This document shows positions 43,039 to 50,511 of a DNA stretch of 64,000 nt, piece after piece. The DNA is from Parasphingopyxis sp. (GTDB lineage: Bacteria > Pseudomonadota > Alphaproteobacteria > Sphingomonadales > Sphingomonadaceae). The notes under the pieces are model-generated. The model did no database searches. It was given only the letters and a program-made list of their open reading frames with translations, and was not told the origin of the DNA. Position 1 is the stretch's first letter; each line of letters begins with the position of its first letter. The translations under genes and the position numbers were made by a program. The stretch spans positions 1 to 64,000 of the forward strand of contig NZ_JANQNS010000003.1 in NCBI RefSeq assembly GCF_028279465.1. The letters run 5' to 3'.

Positions 43039-43709
43039 AGCCTGAACGGAAAGCGACGTACGACGCTGGCAGCGCCATCCGCGATTCCGGCTTCTTCGAG
43101 GATGGGTGCCCATTCGCCCGGGCGATAGCTGCGCGCGATGGAAAGCTGGCCGTCGGCGCGGACGATCGGATGCCAGCCCATCAGCCGTGCGAGCAGTGGA
43201 TAACCGAAATGGGAGAGTGGATGACGATGCAGATCGTTTACCAGCCAGCCGGTCCGCGCATGCGTTTCCATATAGTAGAGAAAGGCGATCAGCTCGTCAT
43301 GCGTCATATGATGCGCGACGAGATTGGAAATAACGAAATCCGCGGGTTCGCAATCCGCATAGTCTCCCGTGCGATACTCGATATCCAATTCCGCGGGCGT
43401 CAGCGCCTCGGCCGCGGCCTTGCTCTTGGGGTTGAGATCGATGCCTGTGAGCCGCGCCTCGCGCCCGGTCTTCGCCGCCCATCGCGCGATAGCGCGCAAC
43501 ATGCCGCCGCCGCCATAGCCGACATCGAGCAGGGTGAAGCGGTCGCGGCCGCGTATCGCGCGTTTCAGAAAGGCGAGGGTCGGGCGCGCCGACAAGGTCC
43601 AGTAATTCGCTTTTTCGAGGTCTGTGAGCACTGCGGCGTAAATGTCCGGCGCCAGGCCAGGCGCATCCATTTGCTCTTCGGCAATCGCGCGTTGTGCCAG
43701 ATTCGCCAT
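43017..43709 (-). CDS. SAM-dependent methyltransferase of the PKS operon
   Basis: About 230 residues from ATG 43709. The SAM-binding Rossmann motif is LLDVGYGGGGMLRAIARWA, with the acidic LTGIDLNPKS and NLVAHHMTHDEL motifs. It resembles small class I methyltransferases that modify polyketide or quinone rings. It overlaps the PKS stop (TGATG) and the FAD gene. The product of the operon is not known; O- or C-methylation of a phenolic lipid is likely by analogy with SrsB. Confidence 0.85.
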   Translation of the reverse strand: MANLAQRAIAEEQMDAPGLAPDIYAAVLTDLEKANYWTLSARPTLAFLKRAIRGRDRFTLLDVGYGGGGMLRAIARWAAKTGREARLTGIDLNPKSKAAAEALTPAELDIEYRTGDYADCEPADFVISNLVAHHMTHDELIAFLYYMETHARTGWLVNDLHRHPLSHFGYPLLARLMGWHPIVRADGQLSIARSYRPGEWAPILEEAGIADGAASVVRRFPFRLCVERLH

Positions 43710-44788
43710 CACGCGCTGCTGTAGCGGAAGCCCTCGGCCGCAAGCCCGGGTCCGAAGGCGATGGCTATCCCATTATCGACGGGCGGCCCCTGCATGACCC
43801 GCTGGAGCGCGAACATCAGCGTCGCTGACGACATATTGCCTTTCTCGCGCAAAATGGTGCGTGAATGATTCAGCGCATCCGGGCCGATATCCAGCCCCTT
43901 CTCGACCGCGTCGAGGATCGAACGCCCGCCGCCATGCACCGCCCAGCTATCGATGCCATCGAGACCGGCGCCATTGCAGATCGCAGATCGTAGATCGGAC
44001 TGCGCCAGCGCGTCGCCGAGCCGGCCCGGCACTTCGCCGGAAAGATGCATGGCGAAACCGGTATCGCCGACATGCCATTGAATCAGGGCTTCGGAATCGG
44101 GGAGCGTCGCCGCAAATTGGCCGTCTATGGCTAGGCCTTGTGCATCGGCGCTGACGATTGCCGCAGCGGCGCCATCGCCAAAGAGCAGCATTGCGAGGAG
44201 CGGCTCGAGCGAATCCTCGGGCTGGAGATGGAGTGTCGAGAGCTCCGTGGCGATCACGAGAACCCGGGCTTCGGGCTCGGAGCGCACGATATGATAGGCG
44301 GTGCGCAAGGCCGTGACCGCGCCATAACAGCCCATGAAACCGACCAAAACTCGTTCGACCGCGCCGGAAAGGCCCAGTTTCCGGGCGACGAGCTGATCCA
44401 GCCCCGGGGCGGTAAAACCGGTGCAGCTTGCGACGACGAGATGCGAGATAGAAGCCGGATCGAGCGTTTCAGGCAGGTTTCCAACGGCTTTCAGGGCGAG
44501 TTCAGGCGCGGCCTGCGCATAATGCTGCATTCGCGCCGATGTTGGCGGCATGCCTTGGGCGTAAAACCCTTCCGGACTGACCGGTGAGCCGCCATTCGCG
44601 CCGCGCGGCAGCACGGACCAGCGATGATCGATGCCCGAGCGCTCCACCATTCGCGAGAAAACCGCCTGTTCGCGCGGATCGGACAATTGCTCCCCGGCCC
44701 ATCCGATAAAGGCTTCATGGATGTCATGATCGGGCGTTGCCGCGCCGATGGCGTTGATATGGGGCGTGGGTATCGGCACAGGGTCCAT
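43709..44788 (-). CDS. type III polyketide synthase (chalcone/stilbene-synthase family)
   Basis: About 359 residues from ATG 44788; ATG 44824 in the same frame is an alternative. The Cys-His-Asn triad is intact: ASCTGFTAPG (Cys near 122), AVHGGGRS (His near 285) and EKGNMSSATL (Asn near 318). Type III PKSs condense malonyl-CoA onto an acyl starter; bacterial ones often make alkylresorcinols or pyrones. The loop GFAMHLSG and the catalytic region are in place. It heads a three-gene operon (PKS-methyltransferase-FAD enzyme) and is divergent from the DUF4402 gene. Confidence 0.92.
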   Translation of the reverse strand: MDPVPIPTPHINAIGAATPDHDIHEAFIGWAGEQLSDPREQAVFSRMVERSGIDHRWSVLPRGANGGSPVSPEGFYAQGMPPTSARMQHYAQAAPELALKAVGNLPETLDPASISHLVVASCTGFTAPGLDQLVARKLGLSGAVERVLVGFMGCYGAVTALRTAYHIVRSEPEARVLVIATELSTLHLQPEDSLEPLLAMLLFGDGAAAAIVSADAQGLAIDGQFAATLPDSEALIQWHVGDTGFAMHLSGEVPGRLGDALAQSDLRSAICNGAGLDGIDSWAVHGGGRSILDAVEKGLDIGPDALNHSRTILREKGNMSSATLMFALQRVMQGPPVDNGIAIAFGPGLAAEGFRYSSA

Positions 44789-44841
44789 CCCTCGTAATCG
44801 ACGCCGCGCCGATGGGGAAGCCATGACCGGGCGATTTGAAT

Positions 44842-44867
44842 GTTAACGATATATTGATTGGTTAACG
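44842..44867 (+). promoter_or_regulatory. paired GTTAACG sites in the PKS/DUF4402 divergent gap
   Basis: GTTAACG occurs at 44842-44848 and 44861-44867, 19 bases apart, in the 92-base gap between the type III PKS and the first DUF4402 gene. The TTAAC half-sites resemble CtrA half-sites, but the spacing does not match TTAA-N7-TTAA. The second copy is 14 bases before ATG 44881. The two divergent operons may share a regulator. Confidence 0.35.
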
Positions 44868-44880
44868 GCGAAAAAGGGGT

Positions 44881-45411
44881 ATGGCTCGCCCATATTTCAT
44901 TTTGCCGCTGCTTTTGGGCGGAATAGGGGTTTTCGCGGCGCCGATGGACGCTGCAGCGCAAGGCGTTTGCCGGCTCTGCGACGATGCCGACCCTATCATG
45001 GCGCGCGACAGGCCGTCGCGCCCGCTCCACATTGATATCGATACGGGGCTCGATTTCGATCGCATGGCGCTGATCGATTATCGGGGCGGCCAGGCCGAGA
45101 TCGATCCGCAGACAGGTCAGCGGCGGCTGACGCGCCTGCTCGATCTGGGCGGCATGGCGATGCGCGGCACCGTAACGATCCGCGGCGAGCCGGGCCGGGC
45201 GATTCGCGTCGACTTGCCCGAAGAGGTCATTTTGCGCGCACCGGGCGGGCGCCGGGTGGAGTTGCGCGATATGCACAGCGATCTGCCGGCGCAGCCGCGC
45301 ATCGGCAGCGACGGATATCTGCGCTTTTCCTTTGGCGGCCGGATCGATGTCGATGGCACGGATGTCGGCCGTTTCCGCGGCCGCATGCGGATCAGTGCCG
45401 AATATGAGTGA
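44881..45411 (+). CDS. DUF4402-like secreted protein (minor surface subunit?)
   Basis: About 176 residues with a signal peptide (LLLGGIGVFAAPMDAAAQ). The mature part follows the DUF4402 pattern: RPLHIDIDTGLDFDRMALID, AEIDPQTGQRRLTRLLDLGG, a conserved ISAEYE end. Two N-terminal Cys (CRLC) are present. DUF4402 proteins are beta-sandwich surface subunits often adjacent to chaperone genes. This one, with stronger sequence divergence from the next gene, could be a tip or minor subunit. ATG 44881 follows AAAAAGGGG. Confidence 0.78.
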   Translation: MARPYFILPLLLGGIGVFAAPMDAAAQGVCRLCDDADPIMARDRPSRPLHIDIDTGLDFDRMALIDYRGGQAEIDPQTGQRRLTRLLDLGGMAMRGTVTIRGEPGRAIRVDLPEEVILRAPGGRRVELRDMHSDLPAQPRIGSDGYLRFSFGGRIDVDGTDVGRFRGRMRISAEYE

Positions 45412-45426
45412 TCGGCGCGCAAAGCG

Positions 45427-45445
45427 TTAAAGCGCCTTTAACCAT
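45427..45445 (+). promoter_or_regulatory. CtrA-type box upstream of the main DUF4402 subunit gene
   Basis: TTAA-N7-TTAACCAT, a perfect match to the alphaproteobacterial CtrA consensus TTAA-N7-TTAA(C). It is 106 bases before ATG 45551, in the 139-base gap between the two DUF4402 genes. In Caulobacter CtrA controls pilus and flagellar genes; a role in switching on this surface subunit is therefore plausible. Binding was not tested and the pattern is short, but the extension CCAT adds weight. Confidence 0.6.
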
Positions 45446-45550
45446 AAGCCTTTGCCTTATCTGAAACATGTCTCGCCAAAAGGGATGCTGAATGGCGCGG
45501 GGGACACGTTCCGTTCAAGACATTTCGGAAAGTGGAAAAGGGACTATCTA

Positions 45551-46045
45551 ATGAAAAAGCTTATCACCGTTTTCGCGGCTGGCGCCGCGATGGCTTCGTT
45601 CGGTTCGGCCGCTAACGCCGCGACCGCTACGGCCGATGCGACCGCTGAAATCCTGCAGCAGGTGCAGATCAGCAAAACCGCTGACCTCAACTTTGGCACG
45701 ATCGTTCCGGACGATACGAACGCTGCGACGGTTTCGGTGGCGGCTAACTCGGCTGGTACGCGCAACTGCGGCGGTCTGACCTGTGCTGGTGCCGCTTCCG
45801 TGTCGTCGGCTGCGTTCGACGTAACCGGTGCCAACGGCCTCAATGTCGATGTCGCGCTGAGCGGCCTGACGTCGCTGACCAGCGGTTCGAACAGCATGCC
45901 GATTTCGCTCAACGCCTCGTCGACGACGCTGGCGATGACCGGTTCGGCTGTTGCTCTCTATGTGGGTGGCGATCTGACGGTTGCGGCGAACCAGCCGGCC
46001 GGCACCTATGACGGTACCTTCACGGTGACCGCCGACTATCAGTAA
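45551..46045 (+). CDS. DUF4402-family pilin-like major subunit
   Basis: About 164 residues from ATG 45551, with a signal peptide (KKLITVFAAGAAMASFGSAANA). The mature protein is Ala/Thr/Ser/Gly-rich, with two Cys (NCGGLTC) and strands such as ISKTADLNFGTIVPDD and AGTYDGTFTVTADY. DUF4402 domains are typical of surface-fibre subunits in sphingomonads. Low complexity, its own CtrA-like box and a strong terminator (46088) suggest high expression as the major subunit. The frame upstream to 45452 is not coding. Confidence 0.85.
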   Translation: MKKLITVFAAGAAMASFGSAANAATATADATAEILQQVQISKTADLNFGTIVPDDTNAATVSVAANSAGTRNCGGLTCAGAASVSSAAFDVTGANGLNVDVALSGLTSLTSGSNSMPISLNASSTTLAMTGSAVALYVGGDLTVAANQPAGTYDGTFTVTADYQ

Positions 46046-46087
46046 AATCGAATAGCCCGCGCCAGGCGGGCATCGATCTGAACCTCG

Positions 46088-46118
46088 CCCGGCAGCGCTT
46101 CTGCGCTGCCGGGTTTTT
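46088..46118 (+). terminator. strong Rho-independent terminator after the DUF4402 subunit
   Basis: A perfect 11-bp hairpin pairs CCCGGCAGCGC (46088-46098), loop TTCT, with GCGCTGCCGGG and ends in TTTTTC. It lies 43 bases after the subunit stop and 122 bases before the chaperone, so subunit transcripts will mostly end here and the chaperone/usher genes will be expressed at a lower level by read-through or another promoter. Confidence 0.9.
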
Positions 46119-46239
46119 CTTTGGAAAACCGCCAATCCTTGACGGAAAAGTAACCAGTTTTTGCAAGATTCGCTGAGGATTTCCGGGGGGACTTCGCATC
46201 GCTGCGACACCCTCGGTCTGTGCTCAGACGGAGAAGGTT

Positions 46240-47076
46240 ATGATCCTCGAAAATTTGTCGTCCCGCGTCCGCACCGGCGTCGCCGCGCTAGCGCTCGCTA
46301 CCGCTACGGTCGCGGCGCCTGCGCCGGTTCATGCCAATGACCTGCTGGTTGCGCCGACCCGGGTCGTGCTCAACGGCTCGCGCGGTACGGAGGTCATCCT
46401 CAACAATATCGGGACCGAAGAAGCGACCTATCGGATTTCCCTGGAGCTGCGCCGTATGACGCCCGATGGCGGGCTAGAAGAGGTTGAAATACCTAACGAA
46501 ATCGAAGAATCGGCGCTGGCCATGATCCGCTATGCGCCGCGCCGGGTCGTGCTGCCGCCTAACCAGCCCCAGGCGATCCGCATCGGCGTGCGCGCGCCCG
46601 AGGGTTTGGTCGATGGCGAATATCGCGTCCATATGCTGTTCCGCGCCATTCCGCGCCCGCGGCCGGCCGCGTCAGAGGCTGAATCGGCTGGCGAAGGTTT
46701 CCAGATCCGGCTGATTCCGGTCTATGGCGTCACAATTCCGATCATCGTGCGGCACGGCAACCTCACCGCTACCGCTGCGATTGCCAATCCCCGTATCGTC
46801 GAGGAAGACGGTGTACGCGCCGTGGCCTTCGATATGAGCCGGCAGGGCGAACGCTCGGTCTATGGCGAAGTCACCGTAACTCGCCCGGGTGTCGACGTGC
46901 CGATCGCGCGGGCGCGCGGCGTCGCCGTCTACCCCGAAATCACTGGACGGACCGTCATTCTGCCGGTTTCCGAGGAGTTTCAGGGCGCGCTCGCCGGTCC
47001 GGTGCGCATCCAGTATCGCGAACCGGATAGCAGCGGCGGCGGTCTGATCGCCGAAACCGAAGCGGTGCTGCGGTAA
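46240..47076 (+). CDS. periplasmic pilus-type chaperone
   Basis: About 278 residues with a signal peptide (ALALATATVAAPAPVHA). The mature protein shows the two-Ig-domain fold of pilus chaperones: NDLLVAPTRVVLNGSRGTEV, LELRRMTPDG, then the subunit-binding strand with YAPRRVVLPPNQPQAIRIGV. The conserved Arg of this strand and a pattern like FimC/PapD are visible. It likely folds the DUF4402 subunits in the periplasm and delivers them to the usher-like protein encoded next (25 bases downstream). Confidence 0.85.
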   Translation: MILENLSSRVRTGVAALALATATVAAPAPVHANDLLVAPTRVVLNGSRGTEVILNNIGTEEATYRISLELRRMTPDGGLEEVEIPNEIEESALAMIRYAPRRVVLPPNQPQAIRIGVRAPEGLVDGEYRVHMLFRAIPRPRPAASEAESAGEGFQIRLIPVYGVTIPIIVRHGNLTATAAIANPRIVEEDGVRAVAFDMSRQGERSVYGEVTVTRPGVDVPIARARGVAVYPEITGRTVILPVSEEFQGALAGPVRIQYREPDSSGGGLIAETEAVLR

Positions 47077-47100
47077 CGCGGCATCGGGGAGCGGGGCATC

Positions 47101-49779
47101 ATGCTTCGCTGGGGGCATCACGCAAAACTCTTCCTGACGGGCCTCGCCGCTCTGTTCGGGGCGGCGAGCGCATCCGCGCAGGCCGAATGGGAGGCGCATC
47201 CCGACGATTCCCTGCTGTTTGACGTCAGACTGGGCGAGTATCGGCTCGGAGACGGGGTTCGCGGCTATCAGACGCCGGGCAGCGTGTGCCTTGACCTGGC
47301 CGATACGATCGCGGCCCTCGATGCGCCCATCTCTATCGATGAAGATGCCAACCGCGCTCAGGGCTGGGCATTTAACGAAGAAAATCAGATTGTTATCGAT
47401 CGCCAACGGCAGCGTGTGCGGTTCGGTGAGAACTCCGAACGCCTGCCTTCCGGGATCGTGTTCGACACGCCCGAAGGCTGGTGCGTCGCGACCCAGGCGC
47501 TGGCCACCTGGCTTGGCGTCACGATGGAGGCCGATCTGCGCAATGCCGTGCTTTTGTTGAGTTCGGAGCAGCCTCTGCCGGTCGAACGCGCGCTGCAGCG
47601 CCGCGCCCGCGCTGCCTCGCTGCGGCCGCGTCTCGAATTCGATCTTTCGGACCTACCCCAGGCCAATACGCCCTATCGCATGTGGCGGACGCCGGCGGTC
47701 GATGTCGTTGTTTCCATTGGCGGATTGCGTGATCGGCAGCGGGGCGACAACGGCTTCGAGCGGCGCTACGAGATTTACGCCGCCGGCGAGATACTGACCG
47801 CGTCTTTCGACGCCCGGCTCGCCTCGGATAATCGCGGAATCCCGCAATCGCTGCGCATGCGCGCGTTTCGCAGCTCGAACGAGCCCAATCTCTTGGGTCC
47901 GCTCGGCGCGACGCATTTCGCAATCGGCGATGTGTCGAGCCAGACCTCGCCGATTGCCGCCCAGCCGACGCCCGGCCGCGGGTTCGTCGTCACCAACCGG
48001 CCGCTGGATCGGCCGGATAGCTTCGATCGGCGCACTTTTCGTGGCGAATTGCCCGAAGGCTGGGAGGCCGAGCTGTACCGCAACGGTCAATTGCTGGCCT
48101 TTTCGCTAGATCGCGGCGATGGCCGCTATGAATTTATCGATGTCGAGCTGCGCTACGGCATCAACCGGTTCGAAATCGTGCTGTATGGCCCGCAGGGGCA
48201 GATCCGGCGGGAAACCGAGGTCATCAATGTTGGCGCGGCGAGCATTCCGCCGCGGCAAACCTGGTATTGGGCCGGCGCGAGCCAGGACGATCGCGATCTG
48301 GTCAACCTCGATAGCGACAATTTGCGGCGCGGCGGCCATTGGCGGGCGGGTTTCGGCCTCGAACGCGGGCTCGATCCGCGCACATCGCTGGCGTTTCAGC
48401 TCAACAATCTCGTCATCGCGGACGAGAGGGTGACGGTTCTCGAAGGATCGGTTCGCCGGGCGATTGGCCCGGCCTTGGTCGAAATCACGGCAGCTTGGGC
48501 GGATAACGGGGGTTATGCCGCCCGTGCGCAATTATTGGGCCGGTTCGGCCGCGCCTATGTCAGTGCGGAATCGGTTATCGCCAGGGATTTCCAGACCGAA
48601 CGCTACAGCATCGATACGACCGGCCGGCATACGCTGGCCGTCGACCATAGCTTGAATATCGGGCGCATCGTGATGCCGGTGCGCGTGCAGGCGAGCTATC
48701 AAACGCGCCGGAACGGGGCGGATCAGATCGACGTTGCGGCGCGGATTTCCGCCAATTTCCGTCGTTTCGCCCTAACCGGCGAGGTTGGTTACCGGCGTCA
48801 AGGCGTCGCCAATGATTTTGCCGATCTCATTGGCCCGCCGTCCGATACGAATGCTGGGATCCTGGCCAATGGCCGGATCGGGCGCGTCCGTTTGCGCGGG
48901 GAAGCGCGTTGGCGGCTCTCGCCGAACAGCCGTTTCGAAAGCGCATCGCTAACCGCGGACTGGGCGAGCGGCGAAAACAGCGCCTGGCGGGCCGAACTTG
49001 GCTATCAGGCGACGCTGAACCGCGTCCGGGCGAGTGTCGGCTATGTCCGGCGCTTCAATCGGTTCGCGCTGACGGCCTCCGCCGAAGCCGCGACCGACGG
49101 TTCGGTGGCGGCCGGGCTCAATCTTGCGTTCAGCATCGGTCCCAATCCGCGCGGCGGCATCCATATGACGGCGGACAAGCTTGCGAGCACCGGCCAAACG
49201 GTCGCTCGCGTCTTCCGCGATCTCAACAATGACGGCGTACGCCAGCCGAACGAGCCCTATGAAGAAGGCGTGCAGATTACGACCGGCCGCGCGCCTGCGA
49301 ACGAGCCGACCGACGAGAATGGCACGGCCGTCGTCACTGGCCTCACACCCTATCGCCCGATTCTCGTAGGTATCGACACCTCCTCGCTCGCCGATCCGTT
49401 CGTTCAGCCGCGCGGGCCGGGCGTGGTCGTGACGCCCCGCCCCGGCGTTGCCGCGATGGTCGAACTGCCGCTGGTCAGTGCCGGCGAGATCGACGGCGTG
49501 CTGGTGCGCGCGGGGGGCGGGGCGCTGGAGGGCGTGGATCTCGAGCTCGTCGATATCGAGGGCCGGGTCGTGAAAACCATCCGCACCGATTTCGACGGCT
49601 TCTTCGTCTTTGAAGGTGTGCCCTATGGCGAATATTCGATCCGCATGGCCGAACTCTCCGCCCAGGCCGTCGGCGCGCCCGCGGCACTCGGCCGCCGCGC
49701 TTTCGTGACCGACGAGAGTGACAGCATAAGGCTAGGCACGATCGCGGTCGGCGGGAACGCGGCTGCCCTTTCTGAATAA
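47101..49779 (+). CDS. usher-like outer-membrane protein with C-terminal Ig/carboxypeptidase-like domains
   Basis: This 892-residue protein has a signal peptide (FLTGLAALFGAASASAQ). A central region carries usher-like blocks: ATHFAIGDVSSQTSPIAAQ, RGFVVTNRPLDRPDSFDRRT, FRGELPEGWEAELYRNGQLL, then EFIDVELRYGINRFEIVLY. A long barrel-forming stretch follows, rich in alternating strands (AAEVG-type and AWRAELGYQATLNRVRASVG). The C-terminus has two beta-sandwich modules with carboxypeptidase-regulatory-like motifs (GTAVVTGLTPYRPILVGIDT; DFDGFFVFEGVPYGEYSIRM), unlike PapC. The first ~150 residues do not match a known usher N-domain. It probably exports the DUF4402 fibres. Confidence 0.8.
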   Translation: MLRWGHHAKLFLTGLAALFGAASASAQAEWEAHPDDSLLFDVRLGEYRLGDGVRGYQTPGSVCLDLADTIAALDAPISIDEDANRAQGWAFNEENQIVIDRQRQRVRFGENSERLPSGIVFDTPEGWCVATQALATWLGVTMEADLRNAVLLLSSEQPLPVERALQRRARAASLRPRLEFDLSDLPQANTPYRMWRTPAVDVVVSIGGLRDRQRGDNGFERRYEIYAAGEILTASFDARLASDNRGIPQSLRMRAFRSSNEPNLLGPLGATHFAIGDVSSQTSPIAAQPTPGRGFVVTNRPLDRPDSFDRRTFRGELPEGWEAELYRNGQLLAFSLDRGDGRYEFIDVELRYGINRFEIVLYGPQGQIRRETEVINVGAASIPPRQTWYWAGASQDDRDLVNLDSDNLRRGGHWRAGFGLERGLDPRTSLAFQLNNLVIADERVTVLEGSVRRAIGPALVEITAAWADNGGYAARAQLLGRFGRAYVSAESVIARDFQTERYSIDTTGRHTLAVDHSLNIGRIVMPVRVQASYQTRRNGADQIDVAARISANFRRFALTGEVGYRRQGVANDFADLIGPPSDTNAGILANGRIGRVRLRGEARWRLSPNSRFESASLTADWASGENSAWRAELGYQATLNRVRASVGYVRRFNRFALTASAEAATDGSVAAGLNLAFSIGPNPRGGIHMTADKLASTGQTVARVFRDLNNDGVRQPNEPYEEGVQITTGRAPANEPTDENGTAVVTGLTPYRPILVGIDTSSLADPFVQPRGPGVVVTPRPGVAAMVELPLVSAGEIDGVLVRAGGGALEGVDLELVDIEGRVVKTIRTDFDGFFVFEGVPYGEYSIRMAELSAQAVGAPAALGRRAFVTDESDSIRLGTIAVGGNAAALSE

Positions 49780-49789
49780 GGGTTTTTGA

Positions 49790-49926
49790 TTGTCAGACTC
49801 GACCTAGCGGTCGAGCGCGGCACCGGCCCTCTCCCCCTCCCGGCCTCCCACAAGTGTACCCTGTGGGAGGCCGGGAGGGGGAGAGGGCCGGTGCCGCGCC
49901 AGAGGCGAAGCCGAAGGTCTGACAAA
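49790..49926. repeat. nested-palindrome intergenic element, copy 2
   Basis: Bounded by TTGTCAGA at 49790 and TCTGACAA at 49918-49925. It has left arm hairpin CTCGACC-TAGC-GGTCGAG (49799-49816), the long central palindrome with arms beginning GCGGCACCGGCCCTCTCCCC (first arm) and ending GGCCGGTGCCGC, and the right arm GAGGCGAAGCCGAAGG. It lies 10 bases after the usher-like stop and before the tRNA-Leu gene. Confidence 0.9.
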
Positions 49927-49953
49927 AAGTCGCGCCGCGCGACTTTTCGCCAC
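49926..49953 (-). terminator. tRNA-Leu terminator
   Basis: On the minus strand, the 10-bp hairpin AAAAGTCGCG-CGG-CGCGACTTTT is followed by a T-run (TTTTTGTC). It lies 26 bases after the 3' end of tRNA-Leu, matching a Rho-independent terminator. It directly abuts the repeat element's outer end. Confidence 0.75.
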
Positions 49954-49978
49954 GCTAAAGCATTGAAATATGGGAAAA

Positions 49979-50065
49979 TGGTGCGGTCGAGAAGACTCGA
50001 ACTTCCACGGGCGTTAGCCCACAACGACCTCAACGTTGCGCGTCTACCAGTTCCGCCACGACCGC
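49979..50065 (-). tRNA. tRNA-Leu (anticodon GAG)
   Basis: The minus strand folds into an 87-nt class II tRNA including CCA. The acceptor GCGGTCG pairs with CGACCGC, the D-arm carries AACTGGTAGACGC, and the anticodon stem CAACG/CGTTG encloses TTGAGGT with anticodon GAG. A long variable arm (TGGGCTAACGCCCG) and the T-arm GAAGTTCGAGTCTTC follow. It decodes CTC and CTT codons. CCA is encoded. Confidence 0.96.
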
Positions 50066-50272
50066 ACATTTTCAAGTAGGCCGGACCATCGCCCGGCATC
50101 TGGCAGGCGCGAGCCTCTAGCAAAGCGCGCGGATAGGCGCAATGCCCCAAAGGCACCGAATCCGGCGGCAATCGCGAATAATCGCGCCGCGTGCCGCATT
50201 AACGCTCTTTTCCGGTCGCTTTAACCATTTGTTTACCTGTTCGGTCGTGATTCCAGCGCGTAGCGCGCGGGC

Positions 50273-50503
50273 ATGGCTTTGCTTTCCGCTCTGTTTCTAA
50301 CTGCGGGCGCGCAGGACCCCGGCGCGGTCGTTCAGGCGCGCGCCACCGCGCGCATCGTTCATGCTGAAACCATTGATTTCTCGCAGCTGGATGCATCGGC
50401 CCAGCAATGGCCGGCGCCGATCCGTCGCTTCGAACGTAGCGAGATTGACCCGGAGACCGGCCAAATGGTCCGCCGCGACTATCGGCTGATCGAATTTCGC
50501 TAG
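50273..50503 (+). CDS. small secreted protein of unknown function
   Basis: This 76-residue protein has a short signal peptide (ALLSALFLTAGAQ) and a mature part with VQARATARIVHAETIDFSQL and PETGQMVRRDYRLIEFR. It resembles short secreted proteins seen in sphingomonads that carry an ATARIV... motif; recognition is moderate. The upstream region 50066-50272 has no other gene, but TTAACCAT at 50221-50228 matches a CtrA half-site 45 bases before ATG 50273. It is convergent with the phosphofructokinase gene, 8 bases apart. Confidence 0.6.
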   Translation: MALLSALFLTAGAQDPGAVVQARATARIVHAETIDFSQLDASAQQWPAPIRRFERSEIDPETGQMVRRDYRLIEFR

Positions 50504-50511
50504 AGCAGACC

